A DNA stretch of 64,000 nt from Mesostigma viride (lineage: Eukaryota; Streptophyta; Mesostigmatophyceae; Mesostigmatales; Mesostigmataceae): positions 325,093 to 389,092 of the forward strand of contig RPFO01000082.1 in NCBI GenBank assembly GCA_009746045.1, read 5' to 3'. The position numbers were made by a program, and so were the translations under genes. The notes beneath the pieces were generated by a model, which did not search any database, was not told where the DNA came from, and worked only from the letters and a program-made list of their open reading frames with translations. Of this stretch, positions 58,205-64,000 are shown one piece after another; position 1 is the stretch's first letter, and each line of letters starts with the position of its first letter.

Positions 58205-58676
58205 TTTATTTATTCATGCCATCACCCCCCCACATTTAATTATTAATGCCAGCACCCCCCAACATTCATTTATTCATGCCATCACACCCCACATTCTTTT
58301 ATTCATGGCAGCACCCCCCCACATTTATTTATTCATGCCATCACCCCCCACATTTAATTATTAATGCCAGCACCCCCAACATTCATTTATTCATGCCATC
58401 ACACCCCCACATTCTTTTATTCATGGCAGCACCCCCCCACATTCTTTTATTCATGGCAGCACCCCCCACATTTATTTATTCATGCCATCACCCCCCCACA
58501 TTCTTTTATTCATGGCAGCACCCCCCACATTTATTTATTCATGCCATCACCCCCCCACATTCTTTTATTCATGGCAGCACCCCCCCACATTTATTTATTC
58601 ATGCCATCACCCCCCCACATTTAATTATTAATGCCAGCACCCCCCAACATTCATTTATTCATGCCATCACACCCCC
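58205..58676 (+). repeat. About 29-bp minisatellite, left part, ending at a retroelement insertion
   Basis: Units of CATTTATTTATTCATGCCAT or CATTCTTTTATTCATGGCAG, each followed by CACCCCCC with a variable C-run. The units fall into a few types in a recurring order. The array is cut at 58676 and resumes at 59580. Confidence 0.93.
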
Positions 58677-59579
58677 GAGCTCGCCCAGCGCAGCCTCAAC
58701 GTCATTGTCAAGAACTTCACCATGGAGGAAGGTGAGACTTCCGAGAAGCTTTTGCGTGCGTTTGAGCGAGAAATCCTTGGTCGCATGGGCCTTATCGGTG
58801 AGATCGCGCTGGCCGCCCACCGCCTTCCCCGCGCACGGGGTAAGGCAGGGCCGCCCCCGCTCCTTCTCACCTTTAAGACCCCGGCGGACAAGATTTCTTT
58901 TCTCAGACGCCGCAAGCGGCTCGAGAAGACTCTCTTCACCCTTGATGACGACCTGACCCTGGCGCAGCAACAACGGCGACGGGAGCTATGGCCGACCTAC
59001 CTCCAGCTCCGGCAGACCAAGGCGGGCCAGCCGGTGTACTGGAAGGGGGCGGCCATCTACGTCGGCCACAAGCCCTGGCAGGCGACCCCCCCCCCCCCGC
59101 GGCCCCAGCGACTCCAGACGCCCCAGCTTAGGGGAATACAGCAGTAGTAGTGCAGAATAGATAGACCGTGGCCATGTACATGTACGCCTCCTAGAGGCAC
59201 TATCCTAGCTAAGCCACGCGCTTTCCTTAATCATGTACATGTGTGCCTATGATGAGCCACACCCCAGATGATGCCTAGCTTTATTTAGTTATGTTGTGCC
59301 CATGCAGGGAGTAACTCTCTGCTGAGACGCCATGCCCTAGCTTCTTTGTATAGCTATGCTGCTCTTCCCCCCCATGACAGGCTCCCCCTTCGCTGGGCAT
59401 AGCTTGAAGATCATGGGGATGCAAGTGCCCTGGTGCACCTAGAGCAAGGGTCCTTTACATCCCCACCCTTGCAGGAAGTAGCTTAGGATGTATGATAGGC
59501 CATATGCCCCCCTCTCAAGGGCTGTGTGCTACATATACTCCCAACGGAGTTATGTTACAATTCAATTCAATTCAATTCA
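58677..59579 (+). mobile_element. 5'-truncated ORF1-only retroelement copy with 11-bp target-site duplication
   Basis: ATCACACCCCC at 58666-58676 is repeated at 59580-59590, both within the minisatellite. The copy starts in the ORF1 heptad region (GAGCTCGCCCAGCGCAGCC, equivalent to about 17929) and continues through the C-terminal coding part, the 3' region and the (ATTCA)n tail. Reading from 58692 the frame encodes NVIVKNF, MEEGETSEKLLRAFEREILG and LRRRKRLEKTLFTLDDDLTL without a stop. A run of 12 C near 59090 shifts the last codons. It is very similar to the full-length copy, so the insertion looks recent. Confidence 0.92.
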
Positions 59580-60230
59580 ATCACACCCCCACATTCTTTT
59601 ATTCATGGCAGCACCCCCCCACATTCTTTTATTCATGGCAGCACCCCCCCACATTTATTTATTCATGCCATCACCCCCCCACATTTAATTATTAATGCCA
59701 GCACCCCCCAACATTCATTTATTCATGCCATCACACCCCCACATTCTTTTATTCATGGCAGCACCCCCCACATTCTTTTATTCATGGCAGCACCCCCCAC
59801 ATTTATTTATTCATGCCATCACCCCCCACATTCTTTTATTCATGGCAGCACCCCCCCACATTTATTTATTCATGCCATCACCCCTCCACATTTAATTATT
59901 AATGCCAGCACCCCCCCAACATTCATTTATTCATGCTATCACACCCCCACATTCTTTTATTCATGGCAGCACCCCCCCACATTTATTTATTCATGCCATC
60001 ACCCCCCCACATTTAATTATTAATGCCAGCACCCCCAACATTCATTTATTCATGCCATCACACCCCCACATTCTTTTATTCATGGCAGCACCCCCCACAT
60101 TTATTTATTCATGCCATCACCCCCCACATTTAATTATTAATGCCAGCACCCCCCCACATGCATTTATACATAGCATCCCCCCCCCACATGTATTTATACG
60201 TAGCTTCCCCCCCCACATGTATTTATACGT
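59580..60230 (+). repeat. About 29-bp minisatellite, right part
   Basis: It resumes exactly at the duplicated ATCACACCCCC and has the same unit types as 58205-58676. The last units change to CACATGCATTTATACATAGC and CACATGTATTTATACGTAGC before the array stops. Confidence 0.93.
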
Positions 60231-60236
60231 GGTCGT

Positions 60237-60724
60237 AAGGGTCTCGCTGCGGGTAGACCCTCGGAATTTTGTTTTTGTATTGACGTTAGGGTCTCGCTGC
60301 AGCGAGACCCCAAGGAATGTCAATTTTTCATGTTTTCATGATGGGGGGTCTTTCTTTTCTCACCCTTAAAATGATTTGTTTTTGTATCGGTGTTAGGGTC
60401 TCGCTGCAGCGAGACCCCTACGAATGTCGACTTTTAATTTGACGAATGTCGACTTTTAATGTTTGCAAGATGGGAGGGGGCTTTCTTCGCTCACCCTAAA
60501 AATGATTTGTTTTTGTTTGACGTTAGGGTCTCGCTGCAGCGAGACCCCTACGAATGTCGACTTTTTTATGTTTGCATGATGGGAGGTTGCTTGTTTTCGC
60601 TCACCCTAAAAATGATTTGTTTTTGCTTGAAGTGAGGGTCTCGCTGCAGCGAGACGCCAAAGTTTTGCATTAAACTAAATGTCCCTTTTAGAATCCACGA
60701 AAGGGTCTAGCTGCAGCGAGACCC
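60237..60724 (+). repeat. About 100-130-bp repeat units, each with a CTGCAG palindrome
   Basis: Palindromes with core GGTCTCGCTGCAGCGAGACC lie at about 60287, 60394, 60526 and 60635, with variants at 60237 and 60703. Between them ACGAATGTCGACTTTT, a T/G-rich stretch and TCACCCTAAAAATGATTTG recur. The block lies just upstream of an intron acceptor and the coding exon at 60802, as palindromes do in elements A and B. Confidence 0.85.
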
Positions 60725-60801
60725 TCCCCATCGTTTTTCTGCCGGTAATTCAGATTCTGAATGACATTTGTGAAACTTGCTTTTTTGATATTGTTCTGCA
60801 G

Positions 60802-61518
60802 ATGTCGTCCTCCTATTCCGATGCTGTCAAGGCCACTCCCGTTTCACCCAAGATGACGTCGAACACCTCGCCGGACGGAACGGCAACGGAGGCGTTTCCT
60901 CCGTTGCAGTTTGGTCCCGTAAATGCTATTGCGAGGTCCCCCCCCACCGAGTCCCCCTCGCCCTCCAAGTCCAACTTGCCCCCCAGCGAGTTGGACAGAA
61001 TTATACCCCCCAACCCTCTCGCTGCTGCGTCTCGCGCTCCGTCCCGCTCTCCGCCCCGTAAGTCTCCATCGCCGCCCCCCAAGTCGGCCGGAGCTGCTGC
61101 GTCCCTCTCGCCGCCCCGCAAGTCCCCCAAGTCCCCCGCAACTGCGACCCGTTCGCCGAACCGCAAGTCCCCCTCTCCGCCCAAAGTTCCCCCCGCTACC
61201 GCGTCCCGCTCTCCTTCTCGCAAGTCCCCCTCGCCGTCAACCAAGAACCCCGCAACTGCGTCCCGCTCGCCGTCCCGCTCTCCTTCCCCCAAGTCCCGCT
61301 CGCCGCCACCCAAGTCCCCTGCTTCTGCGTCCCGTCCGCCGTCCCCCAAGCATTCCAGTTCTAAGCGTAAGCCTGCGGCCGAGTGGGTAGAGGAAGACGA
61401 CCGCACCAAAGAGCTCAGGAAGCTGAGGAAGTCTATCGGTGAGCTTGTTGAGGAGGACGAGCGCGATCAGACTAACGGGAGGCCTGAAGACCCGGAATCG
61501 CCGGTTCGGGAGCACTAG
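60802..61518 (+). CDS. Ser/Pro/Arg-Lys-rich protein, 238 codons, truncated by a CACTAGG element
   Basis: The ATG directly follows a good acceptor (GATATTGTTCTGCAG), so this is probably an internal or second exon. The protein starts MSSSYSDAVKATPVSPKMTS. From about residue 74 to 195 it has about ten repeats of the type SRSPSRKSPSPPPKSPA, resembling SR-rich domains. It ends in a charged helix (EEDDRTKELRKLRKSIGELV). The last His codon and the TAG stop are supplied by the CACTAGG terminus at 61513, so the original C-terminus is missing. The SR-like segment suggests RNA binding or a disordered phosphorylated region, but function is unknown. Upstream palindromes link it to the A/B transposon family (inference). 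Confidence 0.6.
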   Translation: MSSSYSDAVKATPVSPKMTSNTSPDGTATEAFPPLQFGPVNAIARSPPTESPSPSKSNLPPSELDRIIPPNPLAAASRAPSRSPPRKSPSPPPKSAGAAASLSPPRKSPKSPATATRSPNRKSPSPPKVPPATASRSPSRKSPSPSTKNPATASRSPSRSPSPKSRSPPPKSPASASRPPSPKHSSSKRKPAAEWVEEDDRTKELRKLRKSIGELVEEDERDQTNGRPEDPESPVREH

Positions 61519-61859
61519 GAACTCGCTACTGAGAAAACTGAGATTTCCTGAGATTTCCTGAGATTTCCTGAGAAAAAAACTGAGATTTCCTGAGATTTCC
61601 TGAGATGTCCTGAGATTTCCTGAGATTTCCTGAGATTTTCCTGAGATTTCCTGAGATTTCCTGAGAAAGTGACCTGAGATTTCCTGAGATTGGCCTGAGA
61701 AAATTGGCTTTTTCTCAGGAAATCTCAGGAAATCTCAGGGCAAAGTGGAAACTGAGATTTTACGTGGACGCTGAGATTTTTTTTTCTCAGGCTGAAAATC
61801 TCAGGGCATTTTCTCAGGCGCTTAAAATCTCAGGGCATTTTCTCAGGCATGCCATTGCC

Positions 61860-62320
61860 AGAATTAAATGTGTATTCTAACAAGCATAACACCATCATGC
61901 AATAAATCCAGCAATTCATTAATGAATTAAATACGTTATTAGCACATCTTGTGGTATTAGGCGTGGCATTCATGGCATCACGCTGTTTGATAGTAATGAA
62001 CTTATGTTTCATTGTGGCATTCTGTGACTCATCATTTCAATACCATCAAAATATAAAACATCGACTCAAAACTGCTCTCATCCTATTTCTGGATTGCTAG
62101 CTGATGGCTCATGGCCATATAACAGCTGGCATGCCAGAGCCCAGCAACGGTGGTTTCACTCAATATTGATGTGTACGTCTTCTCGTCGAGCTTGTATGCT
62201 CCACGATCTGCATCAAGTCATCCCCCAAAGAAAGAAAGCATACAGAAAGCAAGGAGTTAAATTTACAAACATGATAATAATGCCATATGCAACATGATAT
62301 TCCAAGAATGATATAGAAGG
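61860..62320. other. Unassigned AT-rich sequence
   Basis: I see no coding frame or repeat I can support here. It lies inside the presumed element 3. Confidence 0.4.
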
Positions 62321-62334
62321 CGGGCATGCTGCCA

Positions 62335-62650
62335 TGCATTGCGTGACTGCGTGCAGGCGTGCAGCTAGGTGTGCGTGCGTGGGCGAGTGCGTGCAGTTGT
62401 GCATGAGTGCGTTTGTGCAGGCGTGCCTTGGCGGGTGGGTTGATGGCTGTGTGCAGGCGTGCGTGCGTGAGTGGGTGCGTGAGAGTGTGCAGCTATGTGT
62501 GCGTGTGCGTGCACTTGTGCATGTGCGCGTTTGTGCAGGCGTGCCTTGGTGGGTGGGTTGATGGCTGCGTGCATGCGTGCGTGCGAGGGTAGGTGCGTGG
62601 GAGTGTGCAGCTAGGTGTGCGTGCGTGCAGTCGGTGGGCGTGGTGAAGTC
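62335..62650 (+). repeat. 118-bp tandem repeat of GTGCGTGC-rich sequence, about 2.5 units
   Basis: GTTTGTGCAGGCGTGCCTTG occurs at 62411 and 62529, and the surrounding sequence repeats with the same spacing. It is low-complexity GT/GC sequence with open frames in several phases and no recognisable protein. Confidence 0.75.
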
Positions 62651-64000
62651 TCCGGGGTGTCGCTGTGGACATGGGTGGGGCACTGGACTCGTGGGTGATA
62701 CCGTTGTGGGAGGTGAATTGGGTGGGTACTCGTGGTCCTGGGTATTGTAGAGTGTGTGTGTGTGTGTGTGTGTGTTGGACTATTGGGGGGACCCCCCCCT
62801 TTGGCGGGGGTCATGGGGGACATTGTTATGGGTTGATTATGTAGTAGTTGTGAGTCGCAGTTGTAGGTAGCTCGTGCGTAGGTCACAGGTTCGTGTGAGG
62901 GTTGGGGATGCTTGGGTTGCGTGGGTGGCTTGGGTATGGTACGTAGGCGGGCTTGCCGGTGGTCGGTGCAGCAGTGTCAGTTATGGTTGAGTGGACAGCT
63001 GATTGGTTGCCCCGGAGGCCGGGGTGGATGGTTATGCTTCACGTGGATGGTGGGGTGGAGTCATCGTATGTTGGGGCAGCGGGGGGCGGGGTGGGCGGGG
63101 TGCAGTGGTGTAGGGGAACCTCGTTGTGGGGCGGTAGGTTTGTTTAGTAGGTGGTTTGTTATGTTGGTGTGGAAGGTGGTGTATGTAATACGGAAGGGTG
63201 GTAGTCAGATAGGTTGGTTTGGGGGGACTCAAGGTGGATGGTCGGGTGGGTCATCGGATGGTTTGGGGGAGGAGGGCGGTGTTACGGTGTTGTGGGGGAC
63301 CTCAGCGTGGGGGCGAGAGTAGTCCGTAGTCAGGTGGGGATGGATAACGGCATGTGGATGTCTGTGACGTATATTTGTGGGTGGGGCGGGTATGGAACAG
63401 GCAGGGGAGTGGGGCGAGTGGGAGTTAGCGGGGTGGAGGGTGCTGGCATTGTGGCGGGATGGTTGGAGGCACACGGACACACGTAATGGCAAGAGTAACT
63501 GCATGCATAGCAACATTGGACCAGCTGTTCCTAGAACATCTGCAACCCTCAGCATGCAACAACCAACAGCAACTGACAACTGCCGACAGTGACAACGTTA
63601 GCAAGATGTGACGCCAAGTCCACTGGAGACCCCGATGTAATTTCAGGTGGTTCCCAGTCCTGCCGTGTACTTCACTTAATTCGGGGCCGCACACTTCGTT
63701 TGGTGCAGCAAGGGCTCGTGGCCGGTATGGTGGTAGCCGGTAGGCTTGATTGCCATGGATATCCGGCGTGGCGGAGGGGCCGCAGGGAGCGAGGCACCAT
63801 GGAGGAGGCGATGGAGCGATTGAAGAAATGTAGGCAGTAGCCCGGTGCCCAGCAGCAGCGGAAGTGGAAATATTGCTTGACGCGGTGCGTGCGGTGGGAT
63901 GGGTAGGCACTGCCTGCCATCACCCGGACATTTCCTGTTACGGCACAGCCCGCAGTCGGCCATATTGGAGCAGACGGGCCTTGCTGCGAATCGAGGGCGT
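62651..64000. other. G/T-rich unassigned sequence to the right edge
   Basis: A (TG)n microsatellite lies at about 62754-62775. The rest of 62780-63470 is G-rich (GGTGGG/GGATGG). At 63642-63840 an acceptor-like TGTAATTTCAG is followed by about 190 bases of mixed composition with a plus-strand frame ending KKCRQ-stop at 63840, which could be an exon. I cannot identify it. Confidence 0.3.

Larger units (their letters stand above)
61513..64000. mobile_element. CACTAGG-ended element 3, left end; right end not in window
   Basis: It starts CACTAGGAACTCGCTACTG. The next 330 bases hold about 20 copies of TGAGATTTCC and, inverted, GGAAATCTCA, a third type of terminal array in this family. No matching CCTAGTG terminus is found up to 64000, so the element may be longer or the right end lost. 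Interior coding sequence was not recognised. Confidence 0.65.

Noticed and set aside
56681-58239. 482-498-codon frames over the TACGTATCAATACATG array
   Set aside because: They reflect the 30-bp unit period; the 29-bp units only switch between equally open frames.
63425-63963. 161-codon and 95-codon minus-strand frames near the right edge
   Set aside because: They are mutually overlapping, low in information and lack recognisable motifs; a short plus-strand exon is at least as likely.

Overview
The window is nuclear DNA of a eukaryote, most likely a chlorophyte green alga. The evidence is an 18-exon phototropin gene with two LOV domains and an AGC kinase, whose predicted length (745 aa) is close to that I recall for Chlamydomonas PHOT (about 750 aa). 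Its introns are GT-AG, most of its exons are GC-rich, and a TGTAA motif (the usual chlorophyte poly(A) signal) lies downstream of its stop. No organelle, bacterial or CRISPR features were seen. I do not name a species.

Layout. 1-570: 5' part of an unrecognised gene on the minus strand that runs off the left edge. 2293-15242: complete phototropin gene on the plus strand, with tandem repeats in several introns. From about 16 kb to the right edge the window is nested mobile elements and tandem arrays, with no further recognisable host gene. 16.3-27.4 kb: ORF1-only non-LTR retroelements, a broken LINE reverse transcriptase on the minus strand, two identical 152-bp palindromes, and a CACTAGG-ended DNA element (23294-26988). 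27.8-40.8 kb: 'element A', a DNA transposon with a large multi-exon DDE-type transposase and a second small gene, split by an 8.2-kb transposon 'D' (30409-38603). D has 32-bp inverted ends, a 296-bp-arm palindrome and a cluster of hexanucleotide arrays. 42.2-45.1 kb: two abutting minisatellites. 46.0-55.3 kb: 'element B', a second and better preserved copy of element A's gene pair, split by another CACTAGG element (47953-51251). 56.7-60.2 kb: minisatellites, one of them interrupted by a 5'-truncated retroelement copy with clear target-site duplications. 60.2-61.5 kb: a serine/proline-rich reading frame preceded by the palindromes typical of elements A and B, and cut off by a third CACTAGG element that runs to the right edge.

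How parts relate. Insertion order can be read in several places. Taking out element D restores the A transposase frame across its site, and taking out the CACTAGG element restores the B transposase frame. The ORF1-only retroelement shares its 3' end with the LINE that carries a reverse transcriptase, so it may be mobilised in trans. The most unusual material is the A/B transposon family (13-nt first coding exon, large DDE transposase, CTGCAG-centred palindromes in its introns) and the CACTAGG family, whose members keep their termini but carry different terminal repeat arrays.
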